In this document: positions 35,484 through 44,319 of the stretch, one piece after another
Position numbering within the stretch: the first letter of the stretch is position 1
How the letters are laid out: each line of letters begins with the position of its first letter
NCBI GenBank assembly: GCA_023381645.1
Contig: JAMCRJ010000076.1
Span: 62,001 to 126,000, forward strand
Length of the DNA stretch: 64,000 nucleotides
Reading direction: 5' to 3'
Source of the DNA: Gammaproteobacteria bacterium
GTDB lineage: Bacteria > Pseudomonadota > Gammaproteobacteria > Acidithiobacillales > Acidithiobacillaceae
Position numbers and translations under genes: made by a program
Notes under the pieces: model-generated
What the model saw: only the letters and a program-made list of their open reading frames with translations
Told to the model about the DNA's origin: nothing
Databases searched by the model: none

Positions 35484-35663
35484 TGCCTCCTGCGGGGCTC
35501 GAGTGGCCGAGATGATTCCTGAACCAACATTGTCTATCCAGGGTGTCCCCAGTCATCGCCGTGGTGTGCCGCTCCTTTGCGGAGTAGCCTGAAGCGGTGT
35601 GTGGATTCCCACCTGTACATCAGGTTCATGGGGTAGCGGGCTGCACGACCCAGGCGGGGGGTA
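35484..35663 (+). ncRNA. ssrS: 6S RNA
   Basis: About 180 bases between zapA and the formyl-THF ligase gene, the conserved location of ssrS. The ends pair over ten bases (35484-35493, TGCCTCCTGC, with 35654-35663, GCGGGGGGTA, allowing G-U). Inner arms such as GGGGCTCGAGTGGCC and the CTGTACATCAGGTTCATGGGGTAGCGGG type 3' half resemble 6S, giving the long, bulged rod that mimics an open promoter and sequesters sigma-70 RNA polymerase. Called from synteny and structure; ends are approximate. Confidence 0.8.
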
Positions 35664-35686
35664 CCTTATTTCCAGGGCAGGATGAT

Positions 35687-36280
35687 CTGCCGACCAAAAG
35701 TCAGTTGCGCCAGCGGATACGTCAGCAGCGACGTGTGCTATCGTCAGAGGCGCTGCACTATGCTGCCACGGCCCTCGCCGGTCACCTCGTGCGTCTCAAC
35801 CACTTCCGGCGGGCCCGGCATATCGGACTCTACTGGCCCATGCAGGGCGAAATCAGCCCCTTGCCGCTCATGCAGCATCCCGTCGCCGTCAACAAGCATT
35901 TTTATCTGCCGGTGCTGGCCGGGCACTTTGCGCGCAACCTCCGCTTTGCGCCTTTTCGTCCGCATATGAACCTGCGCAGCAACCGCTTTCACATCCCGGA
36001 ACCGCAGGTGCCCCCCGGCTGTCAGCGGTCGGTACGTGAGCTGGATCTGCTGATCCTGCCGCTGGTTGCCTTCGACGCGGAGGGGTACCGTCTGGGGATG
36101 GGCGGCGGTTTCTATGATCGCAGCCTGGCGCATTTGCCCCATCGCCGCAGATGGCGGCGCCCGCGTTTGATTGGCGTGGGGCATGCCTTTCAGGAGGTGC
36201 CCCGGCTGCCCAGAGAGCCCTGGGATATCCCAATGGGCATCGTCTGTACAGAAAAAGGCTGTTACCGGATCGGATCATGA
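35687..36280 (+). CDS. ygfA: 5-formyltetrahydrofolate cyclo-ligase
   Basis: About 198 conserved residues from SQLRQRIRQQRR onward, with LYWPMQGEISP, LDLLILPLVAFDAEGYRLGMGGGFYDRSL and EPWDIPMG. It makes 5,10-methenyl-THF from 5-formyl-THF using ATP. The frame is open from GTG 35597, but that lies inside the 6S RNA. I place the start near CTG 35687 (AGGA just upstream) or TTG 35705; there is no in-frame ATG before the conserved part. Stop overlaps ymdB. Confidence 0.85.
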   Translation: MPTKSQLRQRIRQQRRVLSSEALHYAATALAGHLVRLNHFRRARHIGLYWPMQGEISPLPLMQHPVAVNKHFYLPVLAGHFARNLRFAPFRPHMNLRSNRFHIPEPQVPPGCQRSVRELDLLILPLVAFDAEGYRLGMGGGFYDRSLAHLPHRRRWRRPRLIGVGHAFQEVPRLPREPWDIPMGIVCTEKGCYRIGS

Positions 36281-37080
36281 TGGCACAAATATTGTTTGCC
36301 GGTGATGTGATGGGGTCCGCAGGAAGGCGTGCCCTGCGGTTGGCGCTGACGCGGCTGCGGCAGGAGGGGCCGCTGGACGCGGTGGTGGTGAACGGGGAGA
36401 ATGCCGCCGGCGGTATGGGGATCACGGCGGCCATCGTCCGGGAATTCCGCAGTTGGGGTGTGGACGTGATTACCGCCGGGAACCATGTCTGGGACCAGCG
36501 GGAGGCGCTGACCTTCATCCGGGAGGAGCCGCGCCTGCTGCGGCCCTGCAATGCGCCACCGGGCACTCCTGGAGCGGGCTGGGTGGTGGTGGAGACGCAG
36601 GGCGGCTGGCGTCTGGGGGTGCTCAATCTCATGGGACGGCTATTCATGCATCCGGTGTATGACTGCCCGTTCCGCACTGCGGATGCCGTGCTGGCGCAAA
36701 AGGCGACGGATTGCGATGTTGTCCTCGTCGATATGCACGCCGAAGCCACCAGTGAGAAGACGGCCATGGGCTGGCATCTGGCGGGCCGTGTGGCCGGCGT
36801 CGTGGGCAGCCACACCCATGTGCCTACGGCGGATGAGCGAGTGCTCCCCGGCGGCACGGCCTACCAGAGCGATGCGGGCATGTGCGGTTGCTACGACTCG
36901 GTGATCGGCGTGGACAGGGACGCCGCCATTCGCCGCTTCATTACCGCCCTGCCCGGCCACGGAGAAGCGGTGGACGGCGTGGCCACCTTTTGCGGCCTGC
37001 TGATGACGGTGGATACGGGTACCGGCCGATGCAGCACCGTGCGTCGTGTGCGTTACGACTTTCCGCAGGAAATATCCTGA
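36277..37080 (+). CDS. YmdB-family metallophosphoesterase
   Basis: 267 residues. Dinuclear-metal phosphoesterase motifs: FAGDVMGSAG, VVNGENAAGG, TAGNHVWDQRE, VDMHAEATSEK and GSHTHVPTAD. TIGR00282/YmdB family; B. subtilis YmdB is a cyclic-nucleotide phosphodiesterase affecting biofilm and development. Starts with ATGATG, the first ATG overlapping the upstream stop. Confidence 0.87.
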   Translation: MMAQILFAGDVMGSAGRRALRLALTRLRQEGPLDAVVVNGENAAGGMGITAAIVREFRSWGVDVITAGNHVWDQREALTFIREEPRLLRPCNAPPGTPGAGWVVVETQGGWRLGVLNLMGRLFMHPVYDCPFRTADAVLAQKATDCDVVLVDMHAEATSEKTAMGWHLAGRVAGVVGSHTHVPTADERVLPGGTAYQSDAGMCGCYDSVIGVDRDAAIRRFITALPGHGEAVDGVATFCGLLMTVDTGTGRCSTVRRVRYDFPQEIS

Positions 37081-37082
37081 GC

Positions 37083-38906
37083 CTATCCCCCGTCCGGCAG
37101 GAAAGCGCACCGGGACGCTTCATTGGCCGCGCCCGTTCCCTCCAGCCAGGCGCGGCGACGCGCGAGGACCACATCATCCACGTCCTCCAGCAATTCCAGC
37201 CAGGCGGTATCCGGTGGCGGCGGGGTAGGGGTCACGCGGGTTTCCCGGAGGATGTCGTCACGGAAGAACTGAATGCGCAGCGCCGCACCCACCGGAACCG
37301 CATCCAGTTGCTCCGGCAATTGTTCCGCCGTGGTCCGGACGCCATCCAAGGCGACGAGAATGTCATCCGGCGACAGACCCGCCTGCTCTGCAGGGCTGTC
37401 CGTCTGCACATGGCGCAACTGCACACCCAGCGCATGGGGCAACCACTGCGCGCCAAGCCATGCGCGCAGGGTTTTCTCTGCGGGCTGTCCACCCTCATCC
37501 TGCGGGCCGCTGGCCGCACGCAGGCGCAGCGCAATGCCCATTTCCGCGAGCAGCGCCGGCAACGGTAAGTCGGTCCTCGCGGTGATCCAGTCCTGCAGAC
37601 GCCCGGCGAGCGCAGGCCCGGCGAGGTCTTCGACTATCCCGACACACCGGCCTTCCGGCAGGGGAAGGCCGGTGCGTCCGTAATCCTGCCACAGGCGTAC
37701 CAGTACCGTGTCCAGACTCAGGGCGCCGGCACTCTCCAGGCGCAGACTGAGGTCCAGGCAGAGGGCGAGCAGGGCGCCCTTGTTGTAATAGCTGATCTCA
37801 AAGTTGGCGCTGTTGACATGGGGGTGATAAAGCCTGATCCAGGCATCTTCACTGGATTCCGCCACGCTTTGCAGGAAACGTCCGGGGCGGCGCAGCAGGC
37901 GGGTGATCTCCTTCCCGACGCCGCACAGATATTGCGTGGGGGTCGTCAGACCGGCGCGACGCAGGCAGAGGTCGTCATAATAAGAGGTGATACCCTCGAA
38001 GACCCAGAGATCGCGGGTGAGCACCTCCCGGTCCAGTGCGCTGGCACCGAGCACGGCGGGACGGATGGCCTGCACCAGCCAGCCATGAAAATACTCGTGG
38101 CTGGCCAGACCCAGAAAACGCCGGTAGTGGTCTTCGTTGTGACCGCTCAGGTCGTCCCGGGCGCAGAGGAGGGCACTGGACGCACGGTGCTCCAGCCCGC
38201 CATAGCCGTCGGTGCCGGTCATGCACAGAAAGCGATAGCTGGCAAAGGCGGCATCCCCCCAGAAGCGCTGCTGCCAGTCGCAGATGCGGGTCAGGTCGGC
38301 ACCGAGACGTTGCAGATCCGCTTGGTGAGTGCCCTGGATATGCAGGTGATGGGGCCGTTCTCCCACCTGGAAATCCAGCAGGGTAAGGGACCCCATGAGC
38401 ACGGGATGATCGATGAGGGCATCATAGCCGGGGGCTTCAAAACCGCCCCAGCTCCACCCCGCACCGCTTTGGCGGGGGAGGGCGGTGGCTACCTGCCAGT
38501 CTTGGGGGCCTTCGAGGAGGACCGCATGCGTTTGTGTCTCCTGTCCGGACACTCGCAGGTAGATGGCCGGGCCATTGAAAAAGCCCCCCTGATCATCCAG
38601 ATATGCGGTCCGCACCGAGCGGTCGAAGGCGTAGATGGCGTAACGGACGACCACCGGGCCATGCCCTGGCGCAAGTCGCCAGCGGTCTTTGGCGATTTTG
38701 TGCAGGGCGATATCCTGTCCGTTGCGTTCTGCGCGAATTTGAGTCACATGGCGGGCAAGGTCGCGGATGGTGTAGCTGCCGGGCACCCAGGCCGGCAGGG
38801 CGAGGATCTGTCCTTCCGGGTCCGCTTCGGAAATGCTGAGGGTTACCCGGAAAAGATGGGCCTGCGGCTCGGCGCTGATCCGGTAACTCAGTGGGGCAAT
38901 GGTCAA
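37083..38906 (-). CDS. M61-family (glycyl) aminopeptidase with PDZ domain
   Basis: About 607 residues. N-terminal beta domain (YRISAEPQAHLFRVTL), gluzincin zinc site HEYFH at ~270-274 with GGLEH upstream and downstream Glu in WVFEGITSYYDD, and a PDZ domain at ~485-560 (GVQLRHVQTDSPAEQAGLSPDDILVALDG). I start at TTG 38906, which has AGGA nine bases upstream and lies 10 bases past the preceding stop; the frame extends to 39059 but would overlap the isochorismatase gene. No signal peptide, so probably cytoplasmic. Confidence 0.85.
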   Translation of the reverse strand: MTIAPLSYRISAEPQAHLFRVTLSISEADPEGQILALPAWVPGSYTIRDLARHVTQIRAERNGQDIALHKIAKDRWRLAPGHGPVVVRYAIYAFDRSVRTAYLDDQGGFFNGPAIYLRVSGQETQTHAVLLEGPQDWQVATALPRQSGAGWSWGGFEAPGYDALIDHPVLMGSLTLLDFQVGERPHHLHIQGTHQADLQRLGADLTRICDWQQRFWGDAAFASYRFLCMTGTDGYGGLEHRASSALLCARDDLSGHNEDHYRRFLGLASHEYFHGWLVQAIRPAVLGASALDREVLTRDLWVFEGITSYYDDLCLRRAGLTTPTQYLCGVGKEITRLLRRPGRFLQSVAESSEDAWIRLYHPHVNSANFEISYYNKGALLALCLDLSLRLESAGALSLDTVLVRLWQDYGRTGLPLPEGRCVGIVEDLAGPALAGRLQDWITARTDLPLPALLAEMGIALRLRAASGPQDEGGQPAEKTLRAWLGAQWLPHALGVQLRHVQTDSPAEQAGLSPDDILVALDGVRTTAEQLPEQLDAVPVGAALRIQFFRDDILRETRVTPTPPPPDTAWLELLEDVDDVVLARRRAWLEGTGAANEASRCAFLPDGG

Positions 38907-38916
38907 GGCAGCATTC

Positions 38917-39462
38917 CTAACGCCATGCGGCGGCAAGGCCGCGAAAGGTCGGGTGGGTCGCGTCCCCCAGCCACTCATAAAATACGGACTCGGCGACGGC
39001 GACCGTAACCCCGGCTTGTCGCAGCCGCTCCAAGGCAGGTTGCTGATGCCCGGCGTCACGACTGGCGCAGGCGTCGGCCACTACCACCGGTTGCCAGCCC
39101 GCCGCCTGCAGGTCCAGCGCCGTTTGCAGCACGCAGATGTGCAACTCCATGCCGGTCAGAATAACCTGACGCCGACCATCCTGTGCCGTCAGCCAGTGGC
39201 GGATGTCGTCGCCGCGCCAGCAGGAAAAGGCGGTCTTCTCCAGAACCTCCGCAGCATGGACGCAGATATCCTCTCGGGCCGGCCCCAGTCCCTGCGGATA
39301 TTGGGCGGTGGCAAGGACAGGCAGATCCAGGGCGGTGGCGGCTTTCAGCAGCCGGAAGACATTGTCCAGGAGCGGCGCCCGCCGCGCCGGCGCAAGTGTA
39401 CCGAGCAGGCGATCCTGCAGATCGATGGCAATGACGATGCTCTGCGCGGCCTCGATACGCAT
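38917..39462 (-). CDS. Isochorismatase-family hydrolase
   Basis: 181 residues. Catalytic triad of the cysteine-hydrolase family: Asp in VIAIDLQDRL (D14), Lys in VLEKTAFSCW, and Cys in TGMELHICVLQTALDL (~109). Resembles the YcaC/hydrolase group of unknown physiological substrate. Sits between pcm-like and M61 genes with 5-10 base gaps, so co-transcribed. Confidence 0.85.
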   Translation of the reverse strand: MRIEAAQSIVIAIDLQDRLLGTLAPARRAPLLDNVFRLLKAATALDLPVLATAQYPQGLGPAREDICVHAAEVLEKTAFSCWRGDDIRHWLTAQDGRRQVILTGMELHICVLQTALDLQAAGWQPVVVADACASRDAGHQQPALERLRQAGVTVAVAESVFYEWLGDATHPTFRGLAAAWR

Positions 39463-39468
39463 GACGGC

Positions 39469-40122
39469 TCAGAATACGAAGTGGGCCGGCAGCGGCTGAT
39501 GACGCAAAGGTGGGATCTCTGTCTCGAAAAGCTCCAAGCTCTCAAAAACACCAGGCCGGGAGTGCAGGATGCGCCGCACCCCCATGGCCGGACCGGTGCC
39601 GAGAATGGCGACCAGCCGCCCACCGATCGTCAGTTGCTGTTTGAAGATATCCGGCAGTACCGGCAGGGAGCCGGTGATGCAGATGGCATCATATGGGGCA
39701 TTGTCCGCCCAACCCTCGGAGCCGTCGCCAATGTGCAGGCAGACATTCTGAACACCTCGTGTGCGCAGATGATCTTCTGCCGTCCGGGAGAGATCGGCGC
39801 GGTCTTCAACGCTGTGTACCATTCCCGCGAGTTGTGCCATCAGGGCGGTCAGATAGCCGCTTCCGGTACCGATCTCCAGCACCCGGTCCTGTTCCCGCAA
39901 ATCCAGTTCCTGCACGACCCTAGCCTCCATTTTCGGCCACCACATGATTTCGCCGTGCTCCAGAGGCAGGGTAAAATCAGCGAAAGCCAGGTGCCGGTAG
40001 GGAGCTGCTACGAAGTCCTCGCGCTTCACCTGCGTAACAGCGTTCAGCACACGGGGGTCGAGCACATCCCAGGTGCGGATCTGAGTGTCGATCATGGTAC
40101 GGCGGAGGATGTCAAAGTCCAT
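39469..40122 (-). CDS. Protein-L-isoaspartate O-methyltransferase family protein
   Basis: 217 residues. SAM site VLEIGTGSGYLTALMAQL, N-terminal MIDTQIRTWDVLDPRVLNAV and REDFVAAPYRHLAFADFTLPLEHG, as in Pcm-like proteins. It may repair isoaspartate residues, although this alpha/gamma-proteobacterial subgroup is less well characterised than Pcm. First gene of the minus-strand trio ending with the M61 peptidase. Confidence 0.83.
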   Translation of the reverse strand: MDFDILRRTMIDTQIRTWDVLDPRVLNAVTQVKREDFVAAPYRHLAFADFTLPLEHGEIMWWPKMEARVVQELDLREQDRVLEIGTGSGYLTALMAQLAGMVHSVEDRADLSRTAEDHLRTRGVQNVCLHIGDGSEGWADNAPYDAICITGSLPVLPDIFKQQLTIGGRLVAILGTGPAMGVRRILHSRPGVFESLELFETEIPPLRHQPLPAHFVF

Positions 40123-40273
40123 AGAGCATCAGCGTTCCTGTGAATTTCCGACATTTAGGCATGGGTCTTGTGGCAAGTCAATCCGTGCGCCGGGGCCTGA
40201 ACGTGCCGGGTGGTCATTGGCTTGGCGCCCGTCCTGTGCTCCAATAGCCCAGGATACCGCAGAGGAGTTCCCC

Positions 40274-41212
40274 TTGGAGAGCCGTGCACACGCGCTGGTA
40301 GCACTTATCTTTCTGGCCGCTCTCGGCATTGGAATGGTGGTGGTCGGATTGTGGATGCACCACGGGCAGAGGCCGGGCGTGACCTTCGATGTCATATCCC
40401 CGTACAGCGTGGCGGGCCTGACTCTGCAGGCGCCGGTACGTTTCAAAGGCGTGCGGGTCGGAGACGTGACGGCGATTGGTCTGGATCCGGCGAATCCGCG
40501 CCTGATCAGGGTGCGGATCAAGGTGGATGAGGCGACGCCCATTACCCGGGCGACCTTTGCCGAACTGGCGCCGCAAGGAGTGACCGGGCTAAGTTATTTG
40601 TCCCTGACTGATCGTGGTACCGACTTCGCGCCTTTGCCGAGGGTGGACGGCCGACCGGCCGAAATTCCCATGCATCCCAGCTTTTTGGAGGTGCTGTCCC
40701 GCAAGGGCGAATCCCTGGTGAATCGCGGCAACGAGTTGGCCAGCCGTATGAATGTGCTGCTCAACAGCCAGAATCGCACACGTTTTGCGCAGACCCTTAC
40801 CCACCTGGACCAAGCCACGGATCATTTGGTGCAGATGGAGACAGCATTATTGCCGACCATCAGGGCCCTGCCCGGGATGGTCGCCGCTACCCGGTCCACC
40901 ATGGAAGCAAGCCAGCGAATGCTCAAACATCTGGATGCGCTGACGGTCGCCGCCCAGGCGCCACTGGCGGACACGGCGGCGGCCGCCAAATCCTTGCGGG
41001 GACTTGGTGTGGCCGGGGAGCGGGCGGTGAACACCCTCAATTACGACACGTTGCCGCAGGTGAATCGTCTGACACAAAGTCTGATCACCAGCAGTACGGC
41101 GGTGCAGAATCTCAGCCGCTCGTTGCAACGCTCCCCGCAATCGCTGCTCTACGGCGATCGTGGCCCGCCGCCGGGTCCGGGTGAACCGGGATTTTCCGCA
41201 GGAGGAAACTGA
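40274..41212 (+). CDS. MCE/MlaD-family lipid-transport protein
   Basis: About 312 residues. One N-terminal membrane helix (HALVALIFLAALGIGMVVVGLWM), then the MCE domain (VTFDVISPYSVAGLTLQAPVRFKGVRVGDV) and a helical C-terminal tail that would form a periplasmic tunnel. TTG 40274 is chosen because GAGGAG lies six bases upstream; an upstream ATG extension has unrelated composition. MlaE and MlaF genes are not adjacent here. The next gene is its lipoprotein partner. Confidence 0.82.
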   Translation: MESRAHALVALIFLAALGIGMVVVGLWMHHGQRPGVTFDVISPYSVAGLTLQAPVRFKGVRVGDVTAIGLDPANPRLIRVRIKVDEATPITRATFAELAPQGVTGLSYLSLTDRGTDFAPLPRVDGRPAEIPMHPSFLEVLSRKGESLVNRGNELASRMNVLLNSQNRTRFAQTLTHLDQATDHLVQMETALLPTIRALPGMVAATRSTMEASQRMLKHLDALTVAAQAPLADTAAAAKSLRGLGVAGERAVNTLNYDTLPQVNRLTQSLITSSTAVQNLSRSLQRSPQSLLYGDRGPPPGPGEPGFSAGGN

Positions 41213-41216
41213 GCGC

Positions 41217-41882
41217 ATGCGACACCTTTGTTCCAAATGTTCACCAGTCGGGAAGCGCATGGTACTGGCGGGTCTGGTCCTGCTCGCCGCAGGTTGTGCC
41301 ACCAGCGTTTCCTGGCAGGCACCCTACGATATTACGCCCCCGCATCCTGCCCCTCTGGCCAGCACTTCGGGCTCAACGGCGACGCTGCCCGTGCTGCGGC
41401 TGAGGCCGGTCAGCGCCCTGCACTGGCTGGAAACGGACAGTTATCAGTACCACCTGCTCTACCAGGACCCGCAGCGGCTGCTGGCCTACCGGGATGCCCG
41501 CTGGGTTGGCACCCCGCCGCAGATGATTGCCAGTCGCCTGCAACGGCAACTGGAAGAATCCGGCCAGTGGCGGGCCGTGTTGACGCCACTGTCGAGAGGC
41601 AGTTCCGTCTGGTTGCTACAGGTCAGGCTGACGGACTTCGTGGTGAATTTCAGCGGTCCGGATGCGGGTGCGGCGCTGGTCGCCGGTACGGCGACACTGG
41701 TGAAAACCGCCGATTATCAGGTGATCGCGCAGCGTCATTTCCGTTTTACGGCGACGCTTCCCAGTGCGAATGCACAGGGCGGCGCGACGGCGATGGCCAC
41801 GGCCAGCACGCGCTTCGTGAAGGCGGTAAGCAGTTGGGCGGCGCAGACGGCGGCTACGGAGCACTCCGCGCGCCAGCCCTGA
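41217..41882 (+). CDS. ABC-type transport auxiliary lipoprotein (PqiC-like)
   Basis: 221 residues with a lipoprotein signal (MVLAGLVLLAAGC, lipobox at the Cys) and a PqiC/YmbA-like domain: YQYHLLYQDPQRLLAYRDARWV, ASRLQRQLEESGQW, VQLTDF-like (QVRLTDFVVNF), ending in a Phe/Val helix. Such lipoproteins sit at the outer membrane next to MCE proteins. GGAGG precedes ATG 41217; it lies 4 bases after the MCE gene stop. Confidence 0.8.
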   Translation: MRHLCSKCSPVGKRMVLAGLVLLAAGCATSVSWQAPYDITPPHPAPLASTSGSTATLPVLRLRPVSALHWLETDSYQYHLLYQDPQRLLAYRDARWVGTPPQMIASRLQRQLEESGQWRAVLTPLSRGSSVWLLQVRLTDFVVNFSGPDAGAALVAGTATLVKTADYQVIAQRHFRFTATLPSANAQGGATAMATASTRFVKAVSSWAAQTAATEHSARQP

Positions 41883-41897
41883 CAATAATTCCCGGGC

Positions 41898-42374
41898 TCA
41901 CTCCTCCGACTGCTTGACCACCAGCACCGGGCAACGGGCGTAATGGACGATATCGTTGGCGACGGAACCCAGCAGCAACCGGCCAATGGCGCCGTGGCCG
42001 TGACTGCCCACCACCAGCATGTCCACTTCGTGGGCCTTGCCGAAGGCAATCACCGCCCTGCCGATATTTTCCCCACTTTCCACCATCTCCACCTGCGGCG
42101 TGATTCCACCTTCGGTTATCGACTGACGCAGCTTTTCCATTTCGGCATGGGCCATATGGAGCAGTTTTTCGCGCAGATCCAGGGTGGGGGGCAGGATTTC
42201 TTCCGGCATCTGCAGATTGAGCATCTGCGGATTGAATATATGCAGCAGGGTGAGGCGGGCGCCACGCAGTTGTGCCTCCTCTGCGGCCATCTGCGCGGTG
42301 ACCAGCGCCATGGGCGAAAAATCCACGGCCACCAGAATATGCTTTATGAGCGGTTTTACGGGCGATTTATCCAT
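41898..42374 (-). CDS. Universal stress protein (UspA family)
   Basis: 158 residues: [10 protein letters not shown] start, [37 protein letters not shown] end, with the G-2x-G-9x-G-S nucleotide-binding pattern, so probably ATP-binding. Start ATG 42374 overlaps the proS stop by 8 bases. The frame extends further upstream inside proS with non-homologous sequence. Confidence 0.87.
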   Translation of the reverse strand: MDKSPVKPLIKHILVAVDFSPMALVTAQMAAEEAQLRGARLTLLHIFNPQMLNLQMPEEILPPTLDLREKLLHMAHAEMEKLRQSITEGGITPQVEMVESGENIGRAVIAFGKAHEVDMLVVGSHGHGAIGRLLLGSVANDIVHYARCPVLVVKQSEE

Positions 42375-44079
42375 GGGCATGCTCCTTGCGCAGGCGTTCC
42401 ATGAGTTGTGTTTCGTCAAGCAGCACGTTTTCCGTAGTCCGCCGGGCGCGATATTCCCACACGCCCTGCGCCAGCACCGTGTCACTGACCACGATGCGAT
42501 GGGGCAGGCCGACCAGGTCCATGGTGGCAAACTGCACTCCGGGACGCTCATCGCGGTCGTCGAGCAACACGCTGTAGCCCTCCGCCTCCAGGCGGTCGTG
42601 CAGGGCCTGGGCGGCGGCGGTCACGTCCGGTGACTTGCGCGCGTTGATGGCGACGATGCCCACCTCAAAGGGCGCGAGGGCCACCGGCCAGGTGATGCCC
42701 CGGTCGTCGAAATGCTGCTCCACCGCCGCCGCCACCACCCGCGACACCCCGATACCGTAGCAACCCATGGTGACCGTGGCGTCGCGACCGGTTTCGTCGA
42801 GCACGGTGATCCCCATGCTCTCGCTGTAGCGCTCGCCAAGCTGAAAGACGTGCCCCACCTCGATGCCGCGGCGGATGCTCAGGGTGCCCTCCGCACAATG
42901 GGGGCAGGCATCCCCGGCGCGGACATTGCGCAGATCGGCCGCCGCCGGGCGCGGCAGATCGCGGTCCCAGTTGAGGTTGATCCAGTGCAGATCCGCCGCA
43001 TTGGCGCCGGTGCTGAAATTGGCCACGCCAAGGGCGCGGTGATCCGCCAGGATGGGGACGGACAGCAGCGGCTCCTTGGGGCCGATGAAACCCAGAGGCG
43101 CACCCGTGGCCGATACGGCTTCCTCCGGTCTGGCCATTTGCACGTCCTGGGCATTCAGGGCGTGCCCCGCCTTGACCAGATTCAGTTCGTCGTCACCGCG
43201 CAGCAGCAGCATCACGGTCTTGCCGTCGGCCACCACCAATACGGTTTTGACGATTTTTGCGGTACTGATGCCCAGGTGCTCCGCCTGCTCCGCCACGGTA
43301 CGGATGCCCGGCGTCCGCACCTGCTCGGCGGCCAGCGGTAGCTCCGTTTCCGCCGGCTCGGGGCGACTCGCCGCCTTTTCCATGTTGGCGGCATAGTCGC
43401 AGTGGTGACAGGAGACGATGGCGTCTTCTCCCGAATCCGCCAGCACATGAAACTCATGGGAGCGCTTACCCCCGATGGCCCCATTGTCGGCTTCCACCGC
43501 ACGGAAGTTCAGCCCCAGGCGGGTAAATATTCGCTGGTAGGCCTCGTACATCGTCTGATAGGTGATTTCCAGGGAGGTATGATCCATGTGGAAGGAATAC
43601 GCGTCCTTCATGATGAACTCACGGCCGCGCATCAGCCCGAAGCGGGGCCGGATTTCATCGCGGAACTTGGTCTGGATCTGATAGAAATTGACCGGAAGCT
43701 GCCGGTAGGAGTGAATCTCCCGCCGCGCGAGATCGCTGATGACTTCCTCATGGGTAGGTCCCAGGCAAAACTCGCGGTCATGGCGGTCGCGCAGGCGCAG
43801 CAACTCCGGCCCGTATTGTTCCCAGCGGCCCGACTCCTGCCACAGTTCGGCAGGCTGCACCACCGGCATCAGCAATTCCTGCGCGCCGCTGCGATCCATC
43901 TCTTCACGCACCACCCGCTCCACCTTGCGCAACACCCGCAACCCCAGGGGCATCCAGATATATAAGCCGGAAGCCAGGCGGCGGATAAAGCCGCCGCGCA
44001 GCAGCAACTGGTGACTGACGAGTTCCGCCTCGGCGGGCGTCTCCTTGAGAGTGGGAATAAAAATCTGACTGGCGCGCAT
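42367..44079 (-). CDS. proS: Prolyl-tRNA synthetase
   Basis: 570 residues, the bacterial type. Class II motifs: motif 1 around [26 protein letters not shown], motif 2 [24 protein letters not shown], motif 3 [15 protein letters not shown]. It carries the editing insertion (INS, ~residues 225-390) and an anticodon-binding C-terminal domain. Charges tRNA-Pro. A 240-base gap with no gene separates it from the divergent aldehyde dehydrogenase. Confidence 0.97.
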   Translation of the reverse strand: MRASQIFIPTLKETPAEAELVSHQLLLRGGFIRRLASGLYIWMPLGLRVLRKVERVVREEMDRSGAQELLMPVVQPAELWQESGRWEQYGPELLRLRDRHDREFCLGPTHEEVISDLARREIHSYRQLPVNFYQIQTKFRDEIRPRFGLMRGREFIMKDAYSFHMDHTSLEITYQTMYEAYQRIFTRLGLNFRAVEADNGAIGGKRSHEFHVLADSGEDAIVSCHHCDYAANMEKAASRPEPAETELPLAAEQVRTPGIRTVAEQAEHLGISTAKIVKTVLVVADGKTVMLLLRGDDELNLVKAGHALNAQDVQMARPEEAVSATGAPLGFIGPKEPLLSVPILADHRALGVANFSTGANAADLHWINLNWDRDLPRPAAADLRNVRAGDACPHCAEGTLSIRRGIEVGHVFQLGERYSESMGITVLDETGRDATVTMGCYGIGVSRVVAAAVEQHFDDRGITWPVALAPFEVGIVAINARKSPDVTAAAQALHDRLEAEGYSVLLDDRDERPGVQFATMDLVGLPHRIVVSDTVLAQGVWEYRARRTTENVLLDETQLMERLRKEHAHG

Positions 44080-44319
44080 AAAAATCCCTGTTTAGCTGAA
44101 GCGCACAGTGTAAGAAAGGGCGACGGACAAAGGAAGGGGCAAAACGCGGTCCGGGATCTGGGCGCATTTCTTCTCCACCCGTGGCCGATTCGCTCCATAC
44201 CGTTGCCGAGGCTTGGCACGGTGTGCTAGCTTTGAACGCACGGGCCCCTCCGCCGCCCGGCGGGTAATGCCCCCAAGTCAATATCATGACCCCGTATCCG
44301 CATTGGGTGAGGAAATAAC

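Noticed and set aside
44080..44319. T-box or attenuator upstream of proS or the aldehyde dehydrogenase gene
   Set aside because: No T-box core sequence or specifier-loop arrangement is visible; only a short GC-rich hairpin is present.
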